A DNA stretch of 31,110 nucleotides. Source: JBOGZD01 sp050697155. GTDB taxonomy: Bacteria > Actinomycetota > Thermoleophilia > Solirubrobacterales > 70-9. Below the pieces are notes generated by a model. It did not search any database. It was not told the DNA's origin and was given only the letters and a program-made list of their open reading frames with translations. Of the stretch, positions 14,490 to 21,620 are shown piece by piece. Numbering within the stretch: position 1 is the first letter of the stretch; every line of letters begins with the position of its first letter. Location: contig JBOGZD010000018.1 in assembly GCA_050697155.1 (NCBI GenBank), positions 1 through 31,110 on the forward strand, written 5' to 3'. A program made the position numbers and the translations under genes.

Positions 14490-15328
14490 GACGGATCCAG
14501 ACCCCGCGCTTCCTCTCGGACCTCTACCGCGACCTGCGCGACCGCAGGCTGCTGCTCCCGATCGGGGCGCTGCTCGTGGCGCTGGTCGCGGTGCCGGTGC
14601 TGCTCTCGAGCGGCGGCGAGGACGTCGCGCCGCCGGCCGCCGCCGCGCCGGTGGAGGACGCGACGCAGGTCCAGTCGGCGGTGCTTGCCGAGCAGGGCGG
14701 GATCCGCAACTACCGCAAGCGACTCGACGCGCTGAAGAAGAAGAACCCGTTCAAGCAGCAGTTCGCGGTGCCGACCGCGGCCTCGGTCGGGATCGAGGAG
14801 GCCGGCGAGGCCTCGACGGGCACGGGGAGCGCCGGTTCGTCGCCGGTCCTGACCCCGGGGGATGCCGCCTCGCTCGAATCCTCGGCGTCTTCGGCTGGGG
14901 GCGGCGACGTAAGCATCGGCGACGACGGCGAGCCGCCCGTCACGGAGCCTTCGCGGCCGGCGACGATCACCAAGCCGAAGCCCGAGCTGATGTTCTTCAC
15001 CGGACGCGTTGACGTCACCGTCGGGCCACTCGGCAAGGCGAAGAAGATCCGCGGCGTCAAGCGGCTCGAGATGCTGCCGGACAAGCAGGCGCCGGTGGTC
15101 GCCTTCCTCGGCCTCAGCGAGGACGCCGAGCGGGCGGTGTTCGTGGTCTCACGAGACGTGACCACAACCGACGGCGACGGCCGTTGCGCCGGCAAGGTCG
15201 GAGGCACCTGCCAGTTCGTCGAGCTGGCGCCCGACGAGCAGCGCTTCTTCCACCTCGCCGACGGCAGCGTCCACCGGCTGCGGGTGCTCGGCACCGACGT
15301 CGTTCGGGTCCCGGACCCGCGCAAGTAG
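14486..15328 (+). CDS. Membrane-anchored pilus-cluster protein in the pilP position, unrecognised
   Basis: The 280-residue protein starts with GTG overlapping the pilO stop, so it is coupled to pilMNO. A cytoplasmic N-terminus (about 1-22, Arg-rich) precedes one transmembrane helix (about 23-42, LLLPIGALLVALVAVPVLL). A linker holds the KKKNPFKQQF segment, an NPF-type phrase also found in PilP/GspC-like proteins, followed by a Gly/Ser/Ala-rich stretch and a beta-rich domain (about 165-280) with FFTGRVDVTVG, VVAFLGLSEDAERAVFVVS and HRLRVLGTDVVRV. There is no lipobox, so it is not a canonical PilP lipoprotein. In a single-membrane cell lacking PilQ, it may be a PilP/GspC-like replacement that completes the alignment complex. 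That role is inferred from position and layout. Confidence 0.75.
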   Translation: MRRIQTPRFLSDLYRDLRDRRLLLPIGALLVALVAVPVLLSSGGEDVAPPAAAAPVEDATQVQSAVLAEQGGIRNYRKRLDALKKKNPFKQQFAVPTAASVGIEEAGEASTGTGSAGSSPVLTPGDAASLESSASSAGGGDVSIGDDGEPPVTEPSRPATITKPKPELMFFTGRVDVTVGPLGKAKKIRGVKRLEMLPDKQAPVVAFLGLSEDAERAVFVVSRDVTTTDGDGRCAGKVGGTCQFVELAPDEQRFFHLADGSVHRLRVLGTDVVRVPDPRK

Positions 15329-15356
15329 CGACCCGCCCGCCGGGCACGCCCGCGTC

Positions 15357-15362
15357 TAGCCT
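15357..15362 (+). promoter_or_regulatory. -10-like element of the aroC operon
   Basis: TAGCCT begins 16 nt before the aroC ATG at 15373, in the 44-bp gap after the pilus operon. The predicted start site is about 4 nt before the ATG. Confidence 0.45.
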
Positions 15363-15372
15363 TGGACGCCGC

Positions 15373-16536
15373 ATGGCGCTCAGGTTCACAACCGCCGGCG
15401 AGTCGCACGGCCCCGGGCTGGTCGCGATCGTCGAGGGCCTGCCGGCCGGGCTCGAGCTCGACCGCGCGCGCATCGACCGCGAGATGGCCCGGCGCCAGCT
15501 CGGTCACGGGCGCGGCGGGCGGATGAAGATCGAGCAGGACGCGGTCGAGGTCCGCTCCGGGGTCCGTCACGGGCGCACGCTCGGCAGCCCGGTCGCGGTG
15601 CTGGTCGCAAACCGCGACTACGCCAACTGGGAGGAGCGGATGAGCCCGTGGCCGGTCGATGCCGAGATCGAGGAGGCGCACCTGCCGCGGCCCGGGCACG
15701 CCGACCTGGTCGGGATGCAGAAGTTCGGCCACCGCGACGCCCGCAACGTGCTCGAGCGCGCGAGCGCGCGCGAGACCGCCGCGCGCGTCGCGGCTGGGGC
15801 GCTGGCGAAGGAGCTGCTGCGGGCGCTCGGCGCCTCCGTCCACAGCCACGTGCTCCAGGTGGGCGCGGTGAGCGCGCCTGAGCGCGAGGATCTGGGGCCC
15901 GAGGACTTCGCCGAGGTCGACGACTCGCCGGTCCGCTGCCTCGACCCCGACGCGAGCGCGGCGATGGTCGCCGAGATCGACCGGCTGCGAAAGGCCAACG
16001 AGAGCCTCGGCGGCGTGTTCGAGGTGCGCGCCTTCGGGCTCGTCCCGGGACTCGGCTCCCACACGAGCTGGGAGGAGCGGCTGGACTCCCGGCTCGCGCA
16101 GGCGATCGTGTCGATCCAGGCGGTCAAGGGCATCTCGGTGGGCGAGGGGTGGGAGGTCGCCGGCCGTCCCGGATCGGAGTCCCACGACGAGATCTTCTGG
16201 TCTGAGGAGCGCGGCTACCACCGCGAGACCAACCGCGCCGGGGGCGTCGAGGGCGGGATGTCGAACGGCGAGCCGCTGGTCGTCCGCGGGGCGCTGAAGC
16301 CGATCTCCACCCTGACCAAGCCGTTGCGCTCGGTCGACACCGAGACGAAAGAGCCGGCGCAGGCGATGCGCGAGCGAACCGACTCGACCGTAGTCCCGGC
16401 CGCCGGCGTGGTCGGCGAGGCGATGGTCGCGCTGGTGCTCGCTCGCGCCTACCGCGAGAAGTTCGGCGGCGACCACATCGACGACGTTCTCGCGGCGCTC
16501 GCGGCCTACCGGGAGCGGATCGATTGGCGGCGGTAG
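15373..16536 (+). CDS. aroC: Chorismate synthase
   Basis: AroC converts EPSP to chorismate by anti-1,4-elimination of phosphate and needs reduced FMN. The 387-residue protein shows the three family signatures: GESHGPGLVAIVEGLPAG at the N-terminus, GHADLVGMQKFGHRDARNVLERASARETAARVA (in pieces) in the middle, and RTDSTVVPAAGVVGEAMVA near the C-terminus. The frame stays open further upstream, but homology starts at the ATG at 15373 with ALRFTTAGESHG. It is the first gene of a shikimate operon whose members overlap or abut. The 3' end overlaps the next gene by 13 bases. Confidence 0.96.
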   Translation: MALRFTTAGESHGPGLVAIVEGLPAGLELDRARIDREMARRQLGHGRGGRMKIEQDAVEVRSGVRHGRTLGSPVAVLVANRDYANWEERMSPWPVDAEIEEAHLPRPGHADLVGMQKFGHRDARNVLERASARETAARVAAGALAKELLRALGASVHSHVLQVGAVSAPEREDLGPEDFAEVDDSPVRCLDPDASAAMVAEIDRLRKANESLGGVFEVRAFGLVPGLGSHTSWEERLDSRLAQAIVSIQAVKGISVGEGWEVAGRPGSESHDEIFWSEERGYHRETNRAGGVEGGMSNGEPLVVRGALKPISTLTKPLRSVDTETKEPAQAMRERTDSTVVPAAGVVGEAMVALVLARAYREKFGGDHIDDVLAALAAYRERIDWRR

Positions 16537-18101
16537 AGGCAAAGCCCGCGCTGGTCTTCATCGGCTTCATGGGGGCGGGCAAGACGGTCGCCGCCCGGGC
16601 GGTGGCCGGCGCGCTGGATGAGCCCTTCGTGGACGCCGACGAGGCTTTCGCCGAGTCGCACGGCGAGCTTCCGGCCGAGCTGATCGAGCGCGAGGGGGAG
16701 GCTGCGTTTCGCGCCGCCGAGCGGGAGCTCGTCGCCGAGCTGCTCGCCGGCGAGCGGCGGGTGATCGGGCTCGGCGGCGGCGCGGTGGAGACGCCGGAGG
16801 TCCGCGCGGCGCTCTCCGGGCAGGTCGTCGTCTGGTGCGAGGTCGGCCACGAGGAGGCGCGCCGCCGGGTCGAGGCCGACCCGGCGGCGTCGCGGCCCCT
16901 CGCCGCCGACCCGGAGGCCTTCCGCGAGCGGTACGAACGCCGCCAGCCGATCTACGCCGAGCTCGCGACCGCCGTACTGCCCGAGGGCGGGCCCGAGCTG
17001 GCCGCGCGAGCGGCGCCGTTCCTGGCGGCGCTGCGCGAGCTTCCCGGTGCGCGGATGGCCTGGGCGCGCTCGGCCTCGGGCGATTACCCGGCCTACGTCG
17101 GCCGCGGCCTGCTCGAGGCCGGACCCCTGGGACGAGCTGCCCAGCACGGCGAGATCGGGCTCAGCGAGCGCTCGTTCTGCGTCACCGACGCCACCGTCGG
17201 CCCGGTCTACGCCGATGCGATCGAGCCGCTCGCCGCCCGGATCGAGGTCGAGCCCGGCGAGCAGGCAAAGACCCTGGCCGAGGCCGAGCGGGTGATGCGC
17301 GAGCTCGCCGATGCGGGAATGACCCGCTCCGACCACCTGGTCGCGCTCGGCGGCGGCGTGGTCGGGGACCTCGCCGGGTTCTGCGCGGCGACCTACCAGC
17401 GCGGGGTGGACGTGGTCCAGCTGCCGACGACCCTGGTGGCGCAGGTGGACTCCGCCTACGGCGGCAAGACCGGCGTCGACTTGCCCGAGGCCAAGAACTA
17501 CGTCGGCGCCTACCACCAGCCCGCCGCGGTGATCGCCGACCCGGCCACGCTCGCCACGCTTCCGCCGGCGGAGCTCGCGGCGGGCTTCGTCGAGGTCGTG
17601 AAGACGGCGCTGCTCGCCGGAGGCCCGCTGTGGGAGCGCGTCCGCTTGCTCGACTCGCTCGAGCCCGAGCGGTTCGACGAGGTGATCTTCGACTGCGCGC
17701 GGACGAAGCTCGCCGTCGTCGCCGCCGACGAGCGTGACTCGGGCCATCGCCAGGTGCTCAACCTCGGCCACACCGTCGGACACGCGATCGAGTCCGCCAC
17801 CCGATACGCGCGCTATCGCCACGGTGAGGCGGTCGGCCTCGGCCTGCTCGCGGCGCTGCGGCTCTCGGGCGCCGACGGGCTTCGCGAGGAGGTGGCCGGC
17901 CTGCTCGAGCGCAACGGGCTCCCGGTCGAGCTCGATCCCGACACCGAGCTCGACTCCGTGCTTGCCGCGGTCGAGCGCGACAAGAAGCGCACCGAGTCGG
18001 GGGTCGGCTTCGTGCTCCTCGAGCGCCCGGGAGCGCCGCTGATCGGACAGCGGATCGAGGCGGATAGGGTGCGCCAAGCGGTGCAGGAGCTCGTGCGATG
18101 A
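16524..18101 (+). CDS. aroKB: Fused shikimate kinase - 3-dehydroquinate synthase (AroK-AroB)
   Basis: One 525-residue frame encodes two enzymes. Residues 1-170 are a shikimate kinase with Walker A GFMGAGKT, the DADEAFAESHG segment (magnesium and shikimate contacts), the GGGAVE motif and the lid RPLAADP. From about residue 178 begins a complete AroB: VALGGGVVGDLAGF, PTTLVAQVDSAYGGKTGVD, KNYVGAYHQP, and the zinc ligands in AAGFVEVVKTALL (Glu), NLGHTVGHAIE (His) and RHGEAVGLG (His). AroB makes 3-dehydroquinate from DAHP using NAD+; AroK phosphorylates shikimate, so the fused steps are not adjacent in the pathway. The only start at the domain boundary is a TTG at 16524, overlapping aroC, with GGGAGCGG upstream. 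The downstream aroQ ATG overlaps the stop (ATGA). Confidence 0.94.
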   Translation: MAAVEAKPALVFIGFMGAGKTVAARAVAGALDEPFVDADEAFAESHGELPAELIEREGEAAFRAAERELVAELLAGERRVIGLGGGAVETPEVRAALSGQVVVWCEVGHEEARRRVEADPAASRPLAADPEAFRERYERRQPIYAELATAVLPEGGPELAARAAPFLAALRELPGARMAWARSASGDYPAYVGRGLLEAGPLGRAAQHGEIGLSERSFCVTDATVGPVYADAIEPLAARIEVEPGEQAKTLAEAERVMRELADAGMTRSDHLVALGGGVVGDLAGFCAATYQRGVDVVQLPTTLVAQVDSAYGGKTGVDLPEAKNYVGAYHQPAAVIADPATLATLPPAELAAGFVEVVKTALLAGGPLWERVRLLDSLEPERFDEVIFDCARTKLAVVAADERDSGHRQVLNLGHTVGHAIESATRYARYRHGEAVGLGLLAALRLSGADGLREEVAGLLERNGLPVELDPDTELDSVLAAVERDKKRTESGVGFVLLERPGAPLIGQRIEADRVRQAVQELVR

Positions 18102-18547
18102 CGACCGCCCACAACCGGGTCGCGGTGCTGCATGGGGTCAACCTCGACATGCTCGGACGCCGCCCGGCAGAGCACTACGGCGACCTCAATTTCGACGAGC
18201 TGCAGACCCGGGTCAGGCGCTTCGGCCGCGAGCTCGACCTCGAGCTGCGCTTCTTCCAGACCAACGACGAGGGTGAGTTCGTCGAGCACCTGCACCGCCT
18301 GCCCCAGCTCAGCGACGGGGCGATCCTCAATCCGGGCGCCTGGACGCACTACAGCTATGCGATCCGCGACGCGCTCGAGATCGCCTCCGTGCCCGCGGTC
18401 GAGGTGCACCTCTCCGACACCGAGGCCCGCGAGGAGTGGCGACGGCACTCCGTCCTCGACGGGCTGGTGCTCGCGCAGATCTCGGGCAAGGGCGTCGACG
18501 GCTACCGCGAGGCGCTCGAGCTGCTGAACGCGGAGCTGCGCAGGTGA
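18098..18547 (+). CDS. aroQ: 3-dehydroquinate dehydratase, type II
   Basis: AroQ dehydrates 3-dehydroquinate to 3-dehydroshikimate. The 149-residue size is typical of the dodecameric type II enzyme. Key positions are kept: VLHGVNLDMLG (normally LNGPNLNLLG), the Arg and catalytic Tyr in GRRPAEHYGD, FFQTNDEGEFVEHLH (normally QSNxEGELID), NPGAWTHYSYAIRDAL with the Asn that stabilises the enolate, and EVHLSDTEAREEWRRHS with the catalytic His and the shikimate-binding segment. Several motif residues differ from the E. coli/Streptomyces consensus, so it is a divergent branch, but catalytic residues look intact. The ATG overlaps the aroKB stop; its own stop overlaps the next GTG. Translational coupling along the whole operon is likely. 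Confidence 0.92.
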   Translation: MTTAHNRVAVLHGVNLDMLGRRPAEHYGDLNFDELQTRVRRFGRELDLELRFFQTNDEGEFVEHLHRLPQLSDGAILNPGAWTHYSYAIRDALEIASVPAVEVHLSDTEAREEWRRHSVLDGLVLAQISGKGVDGYREALELLNAELRR

Positions 18548-19665
18548 TCGCCGGCGCGAAGGTCGGCGCGGGCGCGGCGCGCCACGAGCGCCTCGAGGCG
18601 CTCGTCGCCGAGGAGGGGCTCGACCAGCTGATCGTCGGCGACCTCGTCCGTCCCGGCGACTCGGGGCCCGACGCGATCGCCAACCTGCGCTGGCTGACCG
18701 GGTTCACCGGCACCAGCGGGCTGGCGCTGGTGGGCCCGGAGACGCGCGTCTTCATCACCGACTTTCGCTACGTGGAACGCGCCGAGCGTGAGGTCGACGA
18801 CCGCTTCGAGCGCGCGATCGCCGCCCAGCGCCTGCTGCCCGAGGTCGTCGGGCGGCTACGCGGCCGGGTCGGCTTCGACGACACGCATACCAGCGTCGCC
18901 AGCCTTCGCAAGCTGGAGGAGGAGGCGCCCGACGGGGTCGAGCTGGTGGCCGCCGGGGGCCGGGTCGAGCGGCTGCGCCGCGCCAAGGATGACGGCGAGC
19001 AGGAGCGGATCGCCGCGGCGGCGAGGCTCGCCGACGAAGCGTATGAGTGGGTGCTCGAGCGCGGCCTCACGGGGCGCAGCGAGCGCGAGGTGGCCCGCGC
19101 CGCGGAGGCCCGCATCCGCGAGCTCGGCGGCGAGCCCGCGTTCCCGGCGATCGTCGCCGCGGGAGAGAACGGCGCCCTGCCGCACGCCGAGGCGTCGGAG
19201 CGCGAGATCACCGCCGGCGACCTCGTCGTCTTCGACATGGGGGCGCTGCTCGACGGCTACTGCTCGGACTGCACCCGCACCTTCGCCGCGGGCGAGCCCG
19301 ACCCCGAGGCGCGCGAGGTCTACGAGCTCGTCCGCACGGCCCAGGCGGCGGCGCTGGAGGCGGTGGGCCCCGGGGTGGGCGGCGCAGACGCCGACGAGGT
19401 CGCGCGGGCGATCATCCGCGACGCCGGCCACGGCGACCACTTCGGCCACGGCCTCGGCCACGGCGTCGGCCTCGAGGTGCACGAGGCGCCGCGGTTGGGC
19501 CAGCGCTCCGAGGACGCTCTGGCCGAGGGCGACGTGGTCACGGTCGAGCCGGGGGTCTACGTCCCGGGACGCTTCGGGGTTCGGATCGAGGATCTCGTGG
19601 TGATCACGGCGGACGGGCCACGAAACCTGAGCTCGCTGCCGAAGGAGCTGAGGGTCGTCGGCTGA
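18544..19665 (+). CDS. Xaa-Pro aminopeptidase (M24 family, PepQ/PepP-like)
   Basis: The GTG at 18544 overlaps the aroQ stop and gives a 373-residue protein, the usual size for short PepQ/YqhT-type Xaa-Pro peptidases. The N-terminal creatinase-like domain (about 1-130) includes RWLTGFTGTSGLALV and FITDFRYVERAE. The C-terminal pita-bread domain holds the five metal ligands: Asp in VVFDMGALLDGYCSD (two Asp), His in GHGLGHGVGLEVHEAP, Glu in VEPGVYVPG and Glu in GVRIEDLV. It releases an N-terminal residue next to proline in the cytoplasm. Position after aroQ and ahead of efp is the standard order in many Gram-positive genomes, though here efp is 7.5 kb away. Specificity (aminopeptidase or dipeptidase) cannot be decided. 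Confidence 0.92.
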   Translation: MIAGAKVGAGAARHERLEALVAEEGLDQLIVGDLVRPGDSGPDAIANLRWLTGFTGTSGLALVGPETRVFITDFRYVERAEREVDDRFERAIAAQRLLPEVVGRLRGRVGFDDTHTSVASLRKLEEEAPDGVELVAAGGRVERLRRAKDDGEQERIAAAARLADEAYEWVLERGLTGRSEREVARAAEARIRELGGEPAFPAIVAAGENGALPHAEASEREITAGDLVVFDMGALLDGYCSDCTRTFAAGEPDPEAREVYELVRTAQAAALEAVGPGVGGADADEVARAIIRDAGHGDHFGHGLGHGVGLEVHEAPRLGQRSEDALAEGDVVTVEPGVYVPGRFGVRIEDLVVITADGPRNLSSLPKELRVVG

Positions 19666-19704
19666 GCGCACTCGGTCGCTGCGACCATGAGCAGCGCCCG
19701 CGCA

Positions 19705-19710
19705 TACACT
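19705..19710 (+). promoter_or_regulatory. -10-like element of the PHP-like hydrolase gene, leaderless
   Basis: TACACT begins exactly 12 nt before the GTG at 19717. This predicts transcription starting on that GTG and argues against the upstream ATG at 19687, which would lie in the promoter. Confidence 0.45.
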
Positions 19711-19716
19711 GGCTCG

Positions 19717-21591
19717 GTGGGAACCGGGGGGCCGCAAGCAAGGCGGTCGCGGCGCGTCGGCGCCAGCGAGGGGCTCGCGATCGTGCTCGCCCTCGTTCTC
19801 GGGCTCGGCCTGCCGCTGGCGCTCGGCGGCAACGACGGAACGCTGCCGAGCCTGCTCGAGCCCGATCCCGCCTATGCCGCAGCCGGCGATCCCTGCGGCG
19901 GCAGGCCGATGCCGGAGCCCGATCGCGTGATCACGGGCTCGTTCGGAAAGGGAGTCGAGGGGGCCTACGTGATGCTGCCGTTCGAGGCCCCCGCCGGCAC
20001 CGACGCGGTCCGGGTCAAGTACTGCCACGACCAGCCCCTGCTGACTCAGGTGCCGGGCACGAGCATGGTCAACAAGCACACCCTCGATATGGGGATCTAC
20101 GGGCCGCGCTCCGGACCCGAGGAGATCTGGGGCGAGGACGAGTTTCGCGGCTGGGGCGGCTCAAGCCGGCCCGACGTGACGATCTCGCCGGAGGGCTCGA
20201 TCGATCCAGATCCGCCGCCGGTCGCGACAACGGAGACCACGGTCGGCTACCGGCCCGGGCCGGTCGAGCCGGGGGAGTGGGCGGTCGAGCTCGGGGTGGC
20301 GGCGATCGGGATCGAGCTCCCGGGCGCCGAGGACGGCCGGGTCGCCTACCGGGTCGAGATCGACCTGATCGACGACCCCGGCTACTCCGATGAGCCGTAT
20401 CAGCCGGTTCCCTACGACGAGACGCCGGCGAACCCGAACCCCGGCTGGTACGCGGGCGACTTCCACGTCCACGCCCGGCACTCGAACCCCAACGACGCGA
20501 CCATGCGCGAGACGTTCGACTACGCCTTCGCCCCGCTCGGGCAGGGGGCGGGCCTCGACTTCATCACCCTCTCGGACTACGTCACCGACCGCGCCTGGGG
20601 CGAGATCGGCGCTTTCCAGCCCGACTACCCGGGCAAGCAGATCGTGCGCAGCGCGGAGGTGATCACCTACCTCGGCCACATCAACAACCACGGCTCCCAG
20701 ACGTTCGTCGACTACCGCACCGGGCCGATCCTCGAGCGGCGCACCGACGGCGCTCTCGTCGTGATGCGCAAGCGCCGCCCCGCCGCCCAGATCCTCCGCG
20801 CGATCGTCGACGCCGGCGGCTGGAACCAGATCAACCACCCCGAGATCTTCCCGGCCGACGTCCCGACGCTGGGCAACCTCTGCCGTGGCTGCTCGTGGGA
20901 GTACGCCGACGCCCAGACCGACTACCGCCTCGTCGACGCGATCGAGGTCGCCACCGGTCCCGCCGGGCTGCGGCTGCCGACCAGCCCGGGGCCGAACCCG
21001 TTCACCGTTCTCGGGCTGCTCTTCTACGAGCACGCGATCGACGCCAACGGGACCAACTCCAATCACATCGCGGCGGTCGGCTCCTCCGACTCGCACAAGG
21101 CGGGCTCGCCCCCCGACGCGCTCACCGCCCCGATCGGCCAGGCGACGACCGTGGTCCGCGCCGAGGAGCTCTCCGAGCAGGCGATCGGCGATGCGGTGCG
21201 CGCCGGCCACACCTACGTGAAGCTGTGGGGCAACGACGGCGCCGACCTGCGCTTCGAGGCGACGCCGACCGGGTCCAGTGGCCCGACCGCGATCATGGGC
21301 GACACCCTCGCGACCCGGTCGGCGAGCTTCACCGCCCGGGTCACCAACCTGACCCAGGCCCGGGCCGCATACCCGGGGATCTACACGTTGCTCGTCTACC
21401 GCAACGGGCTGCCCTACGCCGCGGTGCCGGTGACCGGCAACTCGGACACGTTCACGCACGAGTTCACCGCCGCCGGCCCGGCGCGCTACCGCCTCCAGCT
21501 CATGCGGCTGGTCGCCGGCGTCGCCTCGATCGACGCAGTGTCGAGCCCGATCTACCTCCAGCCCGGCTACCCGGGGGCGCTGGGCGGGTAG
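19717..21591 (+). CDS. Exported PHP-like metal-dependent hydrolase (CehA/McbA-type)
   Basis: The 624-residue protein has a basic N-terminus and one hydrophobic segment (about 18-40, GLAIVLALVLGLGLPLAL), so it is exported or anchored by its N-terminus. A beta-rich region precedes a PHP-type domain: GDFHVHARHS (D248, H250, H252), FITLSDYVTD (D287), AEVITYLGHINNHG, NQINHPEIFP and SSDSHKAG (D458, H460). These are the metal-binding positions of PHP phosphoesterase-like hydrolases. Motif II has Asp-Tyr where many PHP proteins have Asp-His. A C-terminal beta-sandwich (about 510-620) follows. I chose the GTG at 19717 from the TACACT element; ATG 19687 adds 10 residues. Substrate unknown; phosphoester or carbamate/ester cleavage outside the membrane is plausible. 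Confidence 0.75.
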   Translation: MGTGGPQARRSRRVGASEGLAIVLALVLGLGLPLALGGNDGTLPSLLEPDPAYAAAGDPCGGRPMPEPDRVITGSFGKGVEGAYVMLPFEAPAGTDAVRVKYCHDQPLLTQVPGTSMVNKHTLDMGIYGPRSGPEEIWGEDEFRGWGGSSRPDVTISPEGSIDPDPPPVATTETTVGYRPGPVEPGEWAVELGVAAIGIELPGAEDGRVAYRVEIDLIDDPGYSDEPYQPVPYDETPANPNPGWYAGDFHVHARHSNPNDATMRETFDYAFAPLGQGAGLDFITLSDYVTDRAWGEIGAFQPDYPGKQIVRSAEVITYLGHINNHGSQTFVDYRTGPILERRTDGALVVMRKRRPAAQILRAIVDAGGWNQINHPEIFPADVPTLGNLCRGCSWEYADAQTDYRLVDAIEVATGPAGLRLPTSPGPNPFTVLGLLFYEHAIDANGTNSNHIAAVGSSDSHKAGSPPDALTAPIGQATTVVRAEELSEQAIGDAVRAGHTYVKLWGNDGADLRFEATPTGSSGPTAIMGDTLATRSASFTARVTNLTQARAAYPGIYTLLVYRNGLPYAAVPVTGNSDTFTHEFTAAGPARYRLQLMRLVAGVASIDAVSSPIYLQPGYPGALGG

Positions 21592-21617
21592 CTCGCCGCC
21601 GATAGGGTAAGGCGAGC
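21591..21617. promoter_or_regulatory. Inverted repeat enclosing the -10-like element of the eRF1-like gene
   Basis: GCTCGCC (21591-21597) and GGCGAGC (21611-21617) form a perfect 7-bp inverted repeat. Its 13-nt spacer holds TAGGGT (21603-21608), the -10-like element for the gene starting at 21621, with a predicted start site about 21615. A repressor bound to the two arms would cover the -10 and the start site; alternatively it is just a hairpin after the previous stop. Confidence 0.35.
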
Positions 21618-21620
21618 CTG

